DNA from: Mesobacillus jeotgali
Lineage (GTDB): Bacteria > Bacillota > Bacilli > Bacillales > Cytobacillaceae
Assembly (NCBI RefSeq): GCF_014856545.2
Contig: NZ_CP109811.1
Span: 1,792,001-1,856,000, forward strand
Length of the DNA: 64,000 nt
Reading direction: 5' to 3'
Below are positions 30,221 through 40,111 of the stretch, piece after piece. The notes under the pieces are model-generated. The model ran no database searches, was not told the DNA's origin, and was given only the letters and a program-made list of their open reading frames with translations. The position numbers and the translations under genes are program-made. The stretch's first letter is position 1; every line of letters begins with the position of its first letter.

Positions 30221-31270
30221 ATGTCAGAGAGAAAAGGTTACCGTATAGCAGTAGTGGGAGCAACAGGAGCAGTAGGTCAGCAGATGATCCAGACGCTGGA
30301 AAGCAGGGACTTCCCTGTTTCAGAGCTATTATTGCTGTCATCATCAAGGTCAGCTGGTACAAAGGTTCAATATAAAGGAAAAGAGATAACAGTTCAGGAA
30401 GCCAAGCCAGAGAGCTTTGAAGGTGTGGATATCGCCCTGTTCAGCGCTGGAGGAAGTGTCTCAAAAGAGCTGGCACCGGAAGCAGTCAAACGCGGTGCAA
30501 TCGTTGTTGATAACACAAGTGCATTTCGTATGGATGAGAACACTCCGCTTGTCGTGCCTGAAGTGAATGAGGAAGATTTACATTCTCACAATGGTATTAT
30601 CGCTAATCCGAACTGCTCTACGATCCAGATGGTTGTAGCATTGGAGCCATTACGTAAGAAGTTCGGCCTCGATAAGATTATCGTATCCACGTACCAGGCA
30701 GTATCAGGTGCAGGGGCAGCAGCAGTCGAGGAGCTTGAGGAACAGACTCAGGCAATCCTGAATGGTGAAGAATACGAACCAAAGATTCTCCCAGTTAAGT
30801 CAGCGGAAAAGCACTACCAAATTGCGTTCAACGCTATTCCGCAAATCGATACATTCGTAGATAACGGATTCACGTACGAAGAAATGAAAATGATCAATGA
30901 AACGAAAAAAATCATGCATATGCCTGAACTGCAGGTTGCCGCAACATGCGTACGTCTCCCGGTTGGAACTGGTCATTCAGAGTCAGTATATATTGAAATT
31001 GGCCAGGACGGTGTTTCCACAGCAGTAGTAAAAGAACTTCTGGCGGATGCACCAGGAGTTGTCCTGCAGGATGATCCTGATCAGCAGCTGTATCCAATGC
31101 CTGCATTCTGTGTTGGCAAAAATGATGTATTTGTCGGCAGAATCAGGAAGGACTTGGACAATGATAAGGGCTTCCACATGTGGGTCGTTTCTGACAACCT
31201 GTTAAAAGGTGCTGCATGGAACTCGGTCCAGATTGCTGAAAGTCTTGTGAAGCTTGGATTGGTAAAGTAG
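30221..31270 (+). CDS. asd: Aspartate-semialdehyde dehydrogenase
   Basis: Asd reduces aspartyl phosphate to aspartate semialdehyde, the branch point for lysine/diaminopimelate and threonine/methionine. ATG 30221 follows GGAAGGGGA and gives 349 residues; the frame is open from 30131 but without support. The N-terminal [16 protein letters not shown] binds [14 protein letters not shown] holds the catalytic Cys, and [10 protein letters not shown] holds a conserved His. It forms a lysine/DAP cluster with dapG and dapA. Confidence 0.97.
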   Translation: MSERKGYRIAVVGATGAVGQQMIQTLESRDFPVSELLLLSSSRSAGTKVQYKGKEITVQEAKPESFEGVDIALFSAGGSVSKELAPEAVKRGAIVVDNTSAFRMDENTPLVVPEVNEEDLHSHNGIIANPNCSTIQMVVALEPLRKKFGLDKIIVSTYQAVSGAGAAAVEELEEQTQAILNGEEYEPKILPVKSAEKHYQIAFNAIPQIDTFVDNGFTYEEMKMINETKKIMHMPELQVAATCVRLPVGTGHSESVYIEIGQDGVSTAVVKELLADAPGVVLQDDPDQQLYPMPAFCVGKNDVFVGRIRKDLDNDKGFHMWVVSDNLLKGAAWNSVQIAESLVKLGLVK

Positions 31271-31311
31271 AAGCATAATTGTATTAATGACAGAATTACT
31301 GAGGTGTTACG

Positions 31312-32556
31312 ATGAAAATAATCGTTCAAAAATTTGGCGGTACATCTGTCCGGGACGAACAAAGCCGCAGCCAGGCGATGGGCCATATTAAAAAGGCGAT
31401 CGATGATGGGTATAAAGCGGTGGTGGTAGTCTCTGCGATGGGAAGGAAGGGAGATCCGTACGCAACTGACACCCTCCTCAGTCTGCTGGGAGGAAGTGAC
31501 AGCAAAATCAGCAAGCGCGAGCATGATCTCCTGCTGTCATGCGGAGAAACGATTTCCAGTATCGTTTTTACCAATATGCTGCTTGAGAACGGCATAAGTG
31601 CGACGGCCCTTACTGGTGCACAGGCAGGATTCAGGACAAATAGCGAGCATACGAACGCGAGAATCCTTGATATGAAATGCGACAGGCTGTTGAGGGAACT
31701 TGATCAGGTCGACGTTGTCGTTGTGGCTGGCTTCCAGGGCGCAGCAAAAAATGGAGACGTGACAACAATCGGCAGGGGTGGCAGTGATACATCGGCTGCA
31801 GCGCTTGGTGCAGCGTTAAACGCTGAATGGATTGACATCTTTACCGATGTCGAGGGAATCATGACAGCTGATCCAAGGATTGCAGAAAACGCAAGGCCTC
31901 TTTCCGTGGTTACTTATACTGAAGTTTGTAATATGGCTTACCAGGGCGCAAAGGTAATCCACCCTCGTGCTGTAGAAATTGCCATGCAGGCAAAAGTTCC
32001 GATTCGAATCAGGTCCACGTATTCGGAAGGTCTCGGCACGCTGGTTACTGCCCTAAATCGTGAGAATAAAGGGACTGACATCAAGGAACGGCCTGTGACA
32101 GGAATTGCGCATGTTTCAAATGTAAGCCAAATCAAAGTATTTGCTAAAAAAGACCAATACAATCTGCAATCTGAAGTTTTCAAGGCGATGGCCAATGAAA
32201 ATATAAGCGTTGATTTTATCAATATTTCTCCTAATGGAGTGGTCTACACAGTCTTGGACGAAATGACTGACCGGGCGGTAAAGGTATTGGAAGGACTTGG
32301 ACATACGCCGCAAATCGAGAAACATTGTGCAAAGGTCTCCGTTGTCGGAGCGGGAATGGCAGGAGTCCCAGGGGTAACTTCGAAAATCGTTACAGCTTTA
32401 TCTGAAAGAGGTATTCGCATCCTTCAGTCTGCTGACAGCCATACAACCATTTGGGTATTAGTAAAGCAAGAGGATTTAGGAAAGGCAGTAAATGCATTGC
32501 ATGACGCCTTTCAGCTCGAAGAGGAAACAGTTGATTTCGAGCGTCAAGATATATAA
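31312..32556 (+). CDS. dapG: Aspartate kinase I (DapG type)
   Basis: Phosphorylates aspartate, the first step toward diaminopimelate and lysine. The 414-residue product starts MKIIVQKFGGTSVRDEQSRS, the amino-acid-kinase signature, and contains GRGGSDTSAAALGAAL. Two C-terminal ACT domains (about 265-405) carry the allosteric site. By position and synteny this is the diaminopimelate-sensitive isozyme DapG; the isozyme type is inferred, not visible. It lies 41 bases after asd and 58 before dapA. Confidence 0.95.
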   Translation: MKIIVQKFGGTSVRDEQSRSQAMGHIKKAIDDGYKAVVVVSAMGRKGDPYATDTLLSLLGGSDSKISKREHDLLLSCGETISSIVFTNMLLENGISATALTGAQAGFRTNSEHTNARILDMKCDRLLRELDQVDVVVVAGFQGAAKNGDVTTIGRGGSDTSAAALGAALNAEWIDIFTDVEGIMTADPRIAENARPLSVVTYTEVCNMAYQGAKVIHPRAVEIAMQAKVPIRIRSTYSEGLGTLVTALNRENKGTDIKERPVTGIAHVSNVSQIKVFAKKDQYNLQSEVFKAMANENISVDFINISPNGVVYTVLDEMTDRAVKVLEGLGHTPQIEKHCAKVSVVGAGMAGVPGVTSKIVTALSERGIRILQSADSHTTIWVLVKQEDLGKAVNALHDAFQLEEETVDFERQDI

Positions 32557-32614
32557 AAGATTTTGCTTCCCAGCCTCGGCTGCTGGAAGCCTTTCAGAAG
32601 AGGAGTGAACAGGA

Positions 32615-33481
32615 ATGGTTCAATTCGGAAGAGTATCCACAGCAATGGTGACCCCATTTGATCATAAAGGTCACATTGATTTCGCTAAAACAACCCAGCT
32701 AGTAAACCATTTGATTGATAACGGAACAGATTCGCTTGTTGTTGCAGGGACAACTGGCGAATCCCCGACTCTGTCTAAAGAAGAGAAAATCGCATTATTC
32801 CAGCATGTCGTGAAGGTTGTAGACAAGAGGGTTCCTGTAATTGCTGGAACAGGCAGCAATAACACATATGCGACCATCGAACTGACAAAAAAAGCCGAAG
32901 AGATTGGTGTAGACGCAATTATGATCGTAGCACCATACTACAATAAGCCGAACCAGGAAGGATTATACCAGCACTTTAAAGCTGCAGCTGCGGCCACATC
33001 CCTCCCTGTTATGGTTTATAATATTCCAGGAAGGTCAGTAGTCAACATCCTGCCTGAAACAGTGATCAAATTGGCTGAAATCCCGAATATTGTAGCAGTA
33101 AAGGAAGCCAGCGGCGACCTGAATGCCATGACTAAGATCATTGCAAATACACCGGACGATTTCCTTTTATACAGTGGGGATGACGGATTGACTCTCCCTG
33201 TCCTTGCCATCGGGGGTACTGGAATTGTATCTGTAGCTTCCCATGTGATTGGAAATGAGATGCAAGCAATGGTCGATGCTTTCTTCAGCGGAAGAAATGC
33301 GGACGCAGCAAAATTGCATCAGCGCCTGCTCCCAATCATGCAAGGACTCTTCGCTGCACCAAGTCCGGCACCTGTAAAAACAGCATTACAGCTAAAAGGG
33401 CTTGATGTTGGTTCCGTTCGTTTGCCAATGGTACCATTAACAGAACAAGAAAGAACAGCAGTAGCGAAATTATTTGAATAG
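32615..33481 (+). CDS. dapA: 4-hydroxy-tetrahydrodipicolinate synthase
   Basis: DapA condenses pyruvate with aspartate semialdehyde, the committed step to lysine and dipicolinate. The 288-residue product has GTTGESPTLSKEEK, the pyruvate-binding motif, YNIPGRSVVNI with the conserved Tyr and Arg, and the Schiff-base Lys at about residue 163 in VAVKEASGD. Its product is used for cell wall DAP and, through DpaAB, for spore dipicolinate. Confidence 0.98.
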   Translation: MVQFGRVSTAMVTPFDHKGHIDFAKTTQLVNHLIDNGTDSLVVAGTTGESPTLSKEEKIALFQHVVKVVDKRVPVIAGTGSNNTYATIELTKKAEEIGVDAIMIVAPYYNKPNQEGLYQHFKAAAAATSLPVMVYNIPGRSVVNILPETVIKLAEIPNIVAVKEASGDLNAMTKIIANTPDDFLLYSGDDGLTLPVLAIGGTGIVSVASHVIGNEMQAMVDAFFSGRNADAAKLHQRLLPIMQGLFAAPSPAPVKTALQLKGLDVGSVRLPMVPLTEQERTAVAKLFE

Positions 33482-33483
33482 AA

Positions 33484-33518
33484 GCAAAGGCCAGCCTCTT
33501 GGGGGTTGGCCTTATTTT
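33484..33518 (+). terminator. Intrinsic terminator after dapA
   Basis: AAGGCCAGCC pairs with GGTTGGCCTT (one wobble) with a short loop and is followed by ATTTTAT. Confidence 0.8.
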
Positions 33519-33660
33519 ATATGGAGTAAAGCCAAGTCGTTGCATTGCCCGCTGCAAACTCATGGCACGAATGAATATTGTTGTAAAGATTTTCAGTCAT
33601 AAAGTATAATGATTTTAACTGATTACGTTCGGGAGCTAACAACATAGGAGGAGCAGGGAA

Positions 33661-35328
33661 TTGATTACGAAAAACGAAAGTATTAAAATCATCCCACTTG
33701 GCGGAGTTGGGGAAATCGGCAAGAATATGTACATCACCGAAGTAGACGGTGATATTTTTGTGGTTGACGCAGGATTGATGTTTCCTGAGGATGAGATGCT
33801 GGGGATTGATATTGTCGTTCCTGATTTTACTTATTTGACTTCGAATAGCGACAAGGTAAAAGCAATTTTCCTGACACACGGTCATGAAGATCATATTGGG
33901 GCGTTAACTTATGTTTTACAAAAAATCGATGCACCGGTATATGGAACAGAGCTGACAATTGCCCTGGCGAAGGAGAAGATGAAAGAACAAGATTTTTCCG
34001 GATCTGCAGATTTCCGTGAAATTAACTCGGATACAGTATTGGATTTCGACAGAGTTTCTATTTCCTTTTTCAAAACCAACCATAGTATTCCTGGTTCAGT
34101 CGGCGTAAGCATTCATACTTCAGAAGGTGCAATCGTACATACAGGGGATTTTAAGTTCGATCAGGCTGCTGGACCACTGTACAAACCTGAAGTCGGCAAG
34201 ATGGCAGCGATAGGTGAAAAAGGCGTTCTTTGCTTGCTTTCAGACAGTACAGAGGCTGAAAGGCCAGGATATACGCCATCTGAATCAACAGTCGTTGCTG
34301 AACTATACAATGTTTTTTATAATGCACAGGGCAGAATCATCGCTGCTTGCTTTGCCTCTGACCTAAATAGGATCCAGCATCTCTTTGACAGTGCGTCGTC
34401 AAATGGCCGCAAAGTAGCGGTAGCAGGAAAAAGCCTGAAACGCGTATATGATATAGCATTAGAACTCGGATATTTACAGGTGGAAGAGGACTTAATTATA
34501 TCGGTAAATGATTTAAAGGATTACGAAGATGATCAGGTAGTTATTTTAACCACGGGAAGCCAGGGCGAGCCGATTGAAGCTTTGCAGAAGATGGCTAAAC
34601 AAGTGCATCCACAGGTGAATATCCAGGCTGGAGACACAGTCCTGTTTGCTGCTTCTCCACTGAGGGGGAGTGAAGTATTTATTTATAAGACGATGGATAT
34701 GCTTTACCGTGCCGGTGCGAAGGTTATGTCTGGCAAAAAAAGTGTTCATGTTTCAAGCCATGGAAGTCAGGAAGAATTGAAATTTATGATCAATCTGATG
34801 AACCCGAAGTTCTTCATTCCTGTACATGGCGAATACAAAATGCTGAAGGCACACAAAAAGCTGGCACAATCATGCGGGATTGCAGAGGAGAATATACTCA
34901 TTCCTGACCGTGGTGACGTCATTGAAATTTCTGGCGGGAAACTGAAGTCCACAGAGAGGGTTCCGGCAGGGAATATATTGATTGACGGAATCGGAGTCGG
35001 AGATGTAGGCAATATTGTTCTCCGAGACCGAAGGCTGCTTTCGCAGGACGGCGTTTTAATTGTAGTTGTTACACTGAATAAAGCAAACAGAAAGATTGCA
35101 GCCGGTCCAGAAATTATTTCGCGCGGTTTCGTCTATGTCCGTGAATCAGAAAAGCTGATGACGGAATCTTATTCGCTTGTAAAAGAAATCGTAGAGAAAA
35201 ATGCTGATAAAGAGTCATTTGATTGGAATAGTCTAAAACAGGACATCCGTGATTCCTTGAACCAATATTTATATGAAAAAACAAAACGCCGCCCAATGAT
35301 CATGCCGATCATAATGGAGGTTAAATAA
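33661..35328 (+). CDS. rnjB: Ribonuclease J (RNase J2 position) with intact catalytic motif
   Basis: A 555-residue metallo-beta-lactamase/beta-CASP ribonuclease. RNase J enzymes act as 5'-3' exo- and endonucleases in mRNA turnover. The TTG start at 33661 follows AGGAGGAGCAGGG. HGHEDH, the zinc motif, is at residues 73-78, GDFKFD supplies the next ligand, and SGHG-like VSSHGSQEELK and PVHGEY follow. Position after dapA and segments such as AERPGYTPSE point to RNase J2 (YmfA). The B. subtilis J2 motif, as I recall it, is degenerate, whereas this one is complete. Confidence 0.9.
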   Translation: MITKNESIKIIPLGGVGEIGKNMYITEVDGDIFVVDAGLMFPEDEMLGIDIVVPDFTYLTSNSDKVKAIFLTHGHEDHIGALTYVLQKIDAPVYGTELTIALAKEKMKEQDFSGSADFREINSDTVLDFDRVSISFFKTNHSIPGSVGVSIHTSEGAIVHTGDFKFDQAAGPLYKPEVGKMAAIGEKGVLCLLSDSTEAERPGYTPSESTVVAELYNVFYNAQGRIIAACFASDLNRIQHLFDSASSNGRKVAVAGKSLKRVYDIALELGYLQVEEDLIISVNDLKDYEDDQVVILTTGSQGEPIEALQKMAKQVHPQVNIQAGDTVLFAASPLRGSEVFIYKTMDMLYRAGAKVMSGKKSVHVSSHGSQEELKFMINLMNPKFFIPVHGEYKMLKAHKKLAQSCGIAEENILIPDRGDVIEISGGKLKSTERVPAGNILIDGIGVGDVGNIVLRDRRLLSQDGVLIVVVTLNKANRKIAAGPEIISRGFVYVRESEKLMTESYSLVKEIVEKNADKESFDWNSLKQDIRDSLNQYLYEKTKRRPMIMPIIMEVK

Positions 35329-35330
35329 TC

Positions 35331-35364
35331 ACAAAAAGTACTGGCTCATGCCAGTGCTTTTTGT
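35331..35364 (+). terminator. Intrinsic terminator after rnjB
   Basis: AAAAAGTACTGGC and GCCAGTGCTTTTT pair (one mismatch) around a TCAT loop, with the T tract part of the stem. Confidence 0.8.
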
Positions 35365-35466
35365 TTTACCCTCTCTTGCAAAAACCTGATGTCATTCTCT
35401 GGTCTGGAATGAAATTGCTTATGATGTTCATACTAAAATTATCATGCCTGAAGGGAGCATAAAAGG

Positions 35467-36219
35467 ATGGATATTGATATGAATAAATTCAGTTCAGAAA
35501 ACCAGGAAGGACAGCAAGGGGATAAGGAAAACAAACCATCTGGCCTTCTTGAGAAAATACAGCAGCTTGGCCAAACGAATGTACCCCAGCTGTCTCAGGA
35601 TTCGAAGATCCATTGTTTGACGATTGTTGGCCAAATCGAAGGACATATGCAGCTTCCGCCTCATAATAAAACGACGAAATATGAACATTTAATTCCACAA
35701 ATTGTCGCAATTGAACAAAACCAGAATATTGAAGGCTTGCTTGTTATCTTGAATACAGTTGGCGGGGATGTAGAAGCTGGGCTGGCGATATCGGAGATGC
35801 TGGCATCACTTTCCAAGCCAACAGTATCTATTGTACTGGGTGGCGGCCATTCAATAGGCGTGCCAATTGCCGTTTCCTGTGATTATTCGTTCATTGCGGA
35901 GACTGCAACTATGACAATTCATCCAATCAGGTTGACAGGACTCGTTATTGGCGTACCACAAACTTTTGAATATCTCGATAAAATGCAGGAAAGAGTCGTT
36001 AACTTTGTTACAAAGCATTCCAATATCCCCGAAGAAACATTTAAAGAGCTGATGTTTGCAAAGGGTAACCTGACGAGAGATATCGGAACGAACGTAGTCG
36101 GCCATGATGCAGTAGAGACTGGTCTCATCCATGAAGTTGGCGGCATAGGGCAGGCGATGAAAAAGTTAAATGAATTAATTGATTTGAATAAACAAAAGTC
36201 TGAAGTGATTGTACAATGA
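35467..36219 (+). CDS. tepA: Translocation-enhancing protein TepA (ClpP-like serine protease)
   Basis: A 250-residue ClpP/crotonase-fold protein (YmfB/TepA), cytoplasmic and related to ClpP; in B. subtilis it has been implicated in protein secretion and in spore germination protein turnover. The segment [20 protein letters not shown] forms the oxyanion region, [17 protein letters not shown] holds the nucleophile Ser, and [12 protein letters not shown] supplies the His. The N terminus is polar and low-complexity. The end overlaps ylzJ by four bases. Confidence 0.94.
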   Translation: MDIDMNKFSSENQEGQQGDKENKPSGLLEKIQQLGQTNVPQLSQDSKIHCLTIVGQIEGHMQLPPHNKTTKYEHLIPQIVAIEQNQNIEGLLVILNTVGGDVEAGLAISEMLASLSKPTVSIVLGGGHSIGVPIAVSCDYSFIAETATMTIHPIRLTGLVIGVPQTFEYLDKMQERVVNFVTKHSNIPEETFKELMFAKGNLTRDIGTNVVGHDAVETGLIHEVGGIGQAMKKLNELIDLNKQKSEVIVQ

Positions 36220-36428
36220 TCCTTTACACTATGATGCCGCATGAACAGGTATTTCCTCCAAGTGAAGACGCAGCCGTAAACCAAGTAATGATGAGCTATA
36301 ACGGAATCCCGATCATGGCTGAATTGACAGAAAATCACGAGTATCGGGTAGTCAGGGTAATGAGCACCGACCCGAACCATTACATGGAACCTTCCTGCTT
36401 ACCTGGTACAACAATTTCACTATCATAG
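36216..36428 (+). CDS. ylzJ: YlzJ-like small protein
   Basis: A 70-residue protein of unknown function beginning [20 protein letters not shown], the YlzJ family signature. It is translationally coupled to tepA (ATGA overlap) and precedes spoIIIE, as in other Bacillaceae. No membrane segment or catalytic motif is visible. Confidence 0.88.
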   Translation: MILYTMMPHEQVFPPSEDAAVNQVMMSYNGIPIMAELTENHEYRVVRVMSTDPNHYMEPSCLPGTTISLS

Positions 36429-36562
36429 TTAAGTCTTGTTTTGGGACAGTTTTTCACCGGCAGGCGAAATGTAATCTGATCAGATATCTATTGGCAAGGA
36501 TAAAAAAACGATTGTGCCGTTTCAGCTGGCAAATATGATATAATATGGATACACTCAGCATT

Positions 36563-36593
36563 GGCAGCCGATAGGGCTGCTTTTCTTCTTACT
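36563..36593 (+). promoter_or_regulatory. Attenuator-like hairpin in the spoIIIE leader
   Basis: GCAGCC and GGCTGC form a 6-bp stem with a small loop followed by TTTTCTTCTT. A TATAAT -10 candidate (36538-36543) lies just upstream, so the hairpin is near the 5' end of the transcript, about 70 bases before spoIIIE. Confidence 0.5.
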
Positions 36594-36657
36594 ATAGTTT
36601 GAAGACTGGACTCATTGTTTATGCTGGTAGTGAAGCTATAAATATTCAGGTGATAAA

Positions 36658-38991
36658 ATGGCCAAAAGGAAAAGACGGCAATCGAGAAAAAAGAATATTT
36701 TGAAAACAACAGTTCAATATGAACTTGCCGGGTTAGCATTGCTCGCATTGGCCATCATAGCGATGGCGGATTTGGGTGCTGTTGGAAGGGCGGTCGTGAT
36801 GTTTTTCCGCTTTTTCTTCGGAGAATGGTATATGCTCAGCCTGGTCGGGCTGGTCGTGTTCAGTATTTATATCATGTGGAAACGAAGCCTGCCCTTTATT
36901 TTCCACACCAAATTGATTGGTACATATCTGATTCTCAGTGCAATCTTGTTATTAAGCCATGTGACGTTATTCGAACTATTATCGAATGGAGGCAAGTTTG
37001 AGGATCCAAGTGTCATTAAAAATACATTTGATTTATATGTCATGGAGGCTAAAGGTGAGACAAGCACAACAGACCTTGGAGGCGGGATGATTGGGGCTGT
37101 GATGTTTGCTTTGTTTTATTTTCTGTTTGATGCAGCTGGCTCCCAATTGATTGCGTTTCTGTTAATCATCATAGGCGCGATACTCGTTACTGGGAAAACC
37201 TTTAGTGAAGTTGCCGGAAAAATACTTACACCTATCGGCAGTTTTATCAAAGACCAATGGATTTCATTCATTGAAGACGTGAAGCAATGGAAAGAAAATC
37301 ACCAGTATAAAAAGATGGAAAAAATGCAGGCGAAGCAAGCTGAAAAAGAGAACAGCCAGGCAGTTCCTAAGGAAGCACCAGTTGAAAAAACTATTGAACT
37401 TACCGAGGGGCCGGCCCCGGAGCCAATCATATCCAGCTTTGCGGAGCGAGCCTATGCAAACACCCCTGAAGCACAGCCGCAGGAGGCGGAGAAGAAGGCT
37501 AAAACCGCACAGGACACAGGTGATGCTGGTGAAGAATTGACACAACCTATTACTTTTACTGAGGTAGAGAATACCTCATACGAGCTTCCGCCGATTGATA
37601 TATTGAAGCTGCCGAATAAAACCGACCAGAGCGGAGAATATGAAATGATCCATGCCAATGCGGCCAAGCTTGAACGTACATTCCACAGCTTTGGTGTAAA
37701 GGCAAGGGTAACTCAGGTTCACCTAGGACCTGCTGTTACAAAGTATGAAGTCCACCCAGATGTCGGTGTCAAGGTCAGCAGAATTGTAAGTCTGAACGAT
37801 GATTTGGCATTAGCTCTGGCTGCGAAGGATATCAGGATCGAAGCCCCTATACCCGGAAAGTCAGCCATTGGAATCGAAGTGCCTAATTCCGAGGTGGCAA
37901 TGGTTTCTTTACGGGAAGTTATTGATTCCAAACAGCACAACAAACCTGGGTCAAAACTTCAAATTGGTTTAGGGCGCGATATTACCGGGGAGGCAGTGCT
38001 GGCAGAATTAAATAAAATGCCTCACCTTTTGGTTGCCGGTGCTACCGGAAGCGGGAAAAGTGTATGTATTAACGGGATTATCACGAGTATTCTGATGAAA
38101 GCAAAGCCTCACGAAGTTAAATTGATGATGATCGATCCGAAAATGGTAGAGCTGAATGTTTATAATGGGGTGCCACATTTGCTGGCTCCTGTTGTGACAG
38201 ATGCGAAGAAAGCATCCCAGGCACTCAAAAAAGTGGTCAGTGAAATGGAAAGGCGCTATGAGCTTTTCTCGCACACTGGAACAAGGAACATAGAGGGCTA
38301 CAATGAATATATTAAGAAATACAATAACGAAGAAGATGCGAACCAGCCTTTACTTCCATTCATTGTCGTAATTGTGGACGAGCTTGCGGACTTGATGATG
38401 GTGGCATCATCTGATGTTGAAGATTCGATTACACGTCTTGCACAAATGGCCCGTGCTGCGGGGATTCATCTCATCATAGCTACGCAAAGGCCGTCAGTTG
38501 ATGTTATAACAGGGGTAATCAAAGCGAATATTCCTTCAAGAATAGCATTTGCAGTGTCTTCAATGACAGACTCAAGAACGATTCTGGATATGGGCGGTGC
38601 TGAGAAGCTGCTCGGAAGAGGTGACATGCTGTTCCTGCCTGTAGGGGCATCCAAACCTGTCAGGGTGCAGGGAGCTTTCCTCTCGGATGAAGAGGTTGAA
38701 GAAGTTGTCAACTACGTGATTGGCCAACAGAAGGCGCAGTATCAGGAGGAAATGATTCCTGAAGATATACCTGAGAACACGTCAGAGGTTGAGGATGATT
38801 TGTACGGTGATGCAGTAGACCTTGTGGTTGAAATGCAGACAGCTTCTGTATCTATGCTGCAGCGAAGGTTCAGGATTGGGTACTCTCGTGCAGCAAGACT
38901 GATTGATGAAATGGAGCTGCGAGGTGTAGTTGGGCCCTATGAAGGAAGCAAGCCGCGGACCGTCCTGGTGGCTAAGTCCGAAGAGGCATAA
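36658..38991 (+). CDS. spoIIIE: DNA translocase SpoIIIE/FtsK
   Basis: A septal, ATP-driven DNA pump that moves the chromosome into the forespore and clears DNA from the division septum. The 777-residue protein has a basic N terminus, four membrane helices (about 20-180), an acidic/proline-rich linker (about 210-310) and a RecA-like motor. Walker [10 protein letters not shown] lies at about 461, Walker [14 protein letters not shown] at about 570. The C-terminal winged-helix gamma domain ([21 protein letters not shown]) reads orienting DNA sequences. Confidence 0.97.
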   Translation: MAKRKRRQSRKKNILKTTVQYELAGLALLALAIIAMADLGAVGRAVVMFFRFFFGEWYMLSLVGLVVFSIYIMWKRSLPFIFHTKLIGTYLILSAILLLSHVTLFELLSNGGKFEDPSVIKNTFDLYVMEAKGETSTTDLGGGMIGAVMFALFYFLFDAAGSQLIAFLLIIIGAILVTGKTFSEVAGKILTPIGSFIKDQWISFIEDVKQWKENHQYKKMEKMQAKQAEKENSQAVPKEAPVEKTIELTEGPAPEPIISSFAERAYANTPEAQPQEAEKKAKTAQDTGDAGEELTQPITFTEVENTSYELPPIDILKLPNKTDQSGEYEMIHANAAKLERTFHSFGVKARVTQVHLGPAVTKYEVHPDVGVKVSRIVSLNDDLALALAAKDIRIEAPIPGKSAIGIEVPNSEVAMVSLREVIDSKQHNKPGSKLQIGLGRDITGEAVLAELNKMPHLLVAGATGSGKSVCINGIITSILMKAKPHEVKLMMIDPKMVELNVYNGVPHLLAPVVTDAKKASQALKKVVSEMERRYELFSHTGTRNIEGYNEYIKKYNNEEDANQPLLPFIVVIVDELADLMMVASSDVEDSITRLAQMARAAGIHLIIATQRPSVDVITGVIKANIPSRIAFAVSSMTDSRTILDMGGAEKLLGRGDMLFLPVGASKPVRVQGAFLSDEEVEEVVNYVIGQQKAQYQEEMIPEDIPENTSEVEDDLYGDAVDLVVEMQTASVSMLQRRFRIGYSRAARLIDEMELRGVVGPYEGSKPRTVLVAKSEEA

Positions 38992-39009
38992 CTTTATACG
39001 ATTACAAAA

Positions 39010-39043
39010 GACAAAAGTCGGGTGAGCACACCCGGCTTTTGTG
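39010..39043 (+). terminator. Intrinsic terminator after spoIIIE
   Basis: ACAAAAGTCGGGTG and CACCCGGCTTTTGT form a 14-bp stem with one wobble pair and an AGCA loop, followed by GTTT. Confidence 0.85.
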
Positions 39044-39252
39044 TTTATGTAGGAAATAACTCCTATACAGAAAATAATAGTGTCATACTATTAAAACCGC
39101 TTACAAAATATTATTATACCAAAAATATAGGTTTTTCGTCCCGGAAAAAGTGACAATTTTGGTTATTCTAGCTTTTTTCGACAAAATGATGAAACACTAT
39201 TTATTTATCTCTAAAAAAGTGTTATAGTATTTTCGATTAGTAGGAATGCTAT

Positions 39253-39270
39253 ACATCAGATGTCTGATGT
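39253..39270. promoter_or_regulatory. Perfect palindrome, candidate operator for the GntR regulator
   Basis: ACATCAGA (39253-39260), TG, TCTGATGT (39263-39270) is a perfect 8+8 inverted repeat. It lies 25 bases after a possible -10 (TATAGT, 39223-39228) and 28 before the regulator's start codon, where a repressor site would block its own gene. No copy is seen before the transporter operon. Confidence 0.6.
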
Positions 39271-39297
39271 CTTGAGCAAAGGTTGGAGGAACGCCTC

Positions 39298-40023
39298 ATG
39301 TCGATCAAGTCAGATAACCGGCACCTGTATTTACAAGTAATCGATCACCTAAAGCAAGATATTCAAAAAGGTATATATAAAGAAAGAGAAAAATTGCCTT
39401 CTGAATTCGATCTTGCCAAACAGCTTGGAGTCAGCAGAGCTACACTAAGAGAAGCATTGCGAATACTTGAAGAAGAAAATGTCATTGTTCGCAGGCATGG
39501 TGTAGGGACCTTTGTGAACGCCAAACCATTGTTTGAGTCAGGTATCGAACAGCTTAACAGCGTGACTGGGATGATTGAGCAGGCAGGGATGAAGCCTGGT
39601 ACAATCTTTTTAAACTCAACGACTACTGGGCCAACCGAAGAAGATATTCGTCGTTTCTCATGCTCGCTTGATGATGAAATCACACTCGTCGAAAGGGTCA
39701 GAACTGCAAATGGGGAGCCTGTTGTCTATTGTTTGGACAAGATTCCTTCAAGTATCCTGCCGGAAGATTCTTCTTTTGAAGATGAATCATTGCTTCATCT
39801 TCTTGAGATTAAATCGAACCGGAAGGTGACATATGCGGTAGCTCAAATCGAGCCAATTGGCTATCATGAGAAGATTTCACCCATCCTCGAATGCGCGCCG
39901 GAAACTGCATTGCTTGTTTTGAAGCAGATGCATTTCGACGAGAACGACGTTCCGATTCTTTATTCGGTCAATTACTTTAAAGCCGACAAGTTCAGTTTTC
40001 ATGTCCTTAGAAGAAGAATTTAA
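39298..40023 (+). CDS. ymfC: GntR/HutC-family transcriptional regulator (YmfC)
   Basis: A 241-residue regulator with an N-terminal winged helix ([24 protein letters not shown], then RRHGVGTFV at about 70-78) and a C-terminal UTRA ligand-binding domain. ATG 39298 is chosen because TTGGAGGAACGCCTC precedes it. In B. subtilis ymfC also follows spoIIIE. Here the nucleoside-type transporter follows directly, so that transporter is a plausible target; the ligand is unknown. Confidence 0.92.
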   Translation: MSIKSDNRHLYLQVIDHLKQDIQKGIYKEREKLPSEFDLAKQLGVSRATLREALRILEEENVIVRRHGVGTFVNAKPLFESGIEQLNSVTGMIEQAGMKPGTIFLNSTTTGPTEEDIRRFSCSLDDEITLVERVRTANGEPVVYCLDKIPSSILPEDSSFEDESLLHLLEIKSNRKVTYAVAQIEPIGYHEKISPILECAPETALLVLKQMHFDENDVPILYSVNYFKADKFSFHVLRRRI

Positions 40024-40111
40024 ATTTTTTTTAAGGAAATGAAAACGCTAACTGATTGGTTTTTCAGAACATTCCTGCGAAATCACAAACAATCTCTGGG
40101 GGGTACAAACC

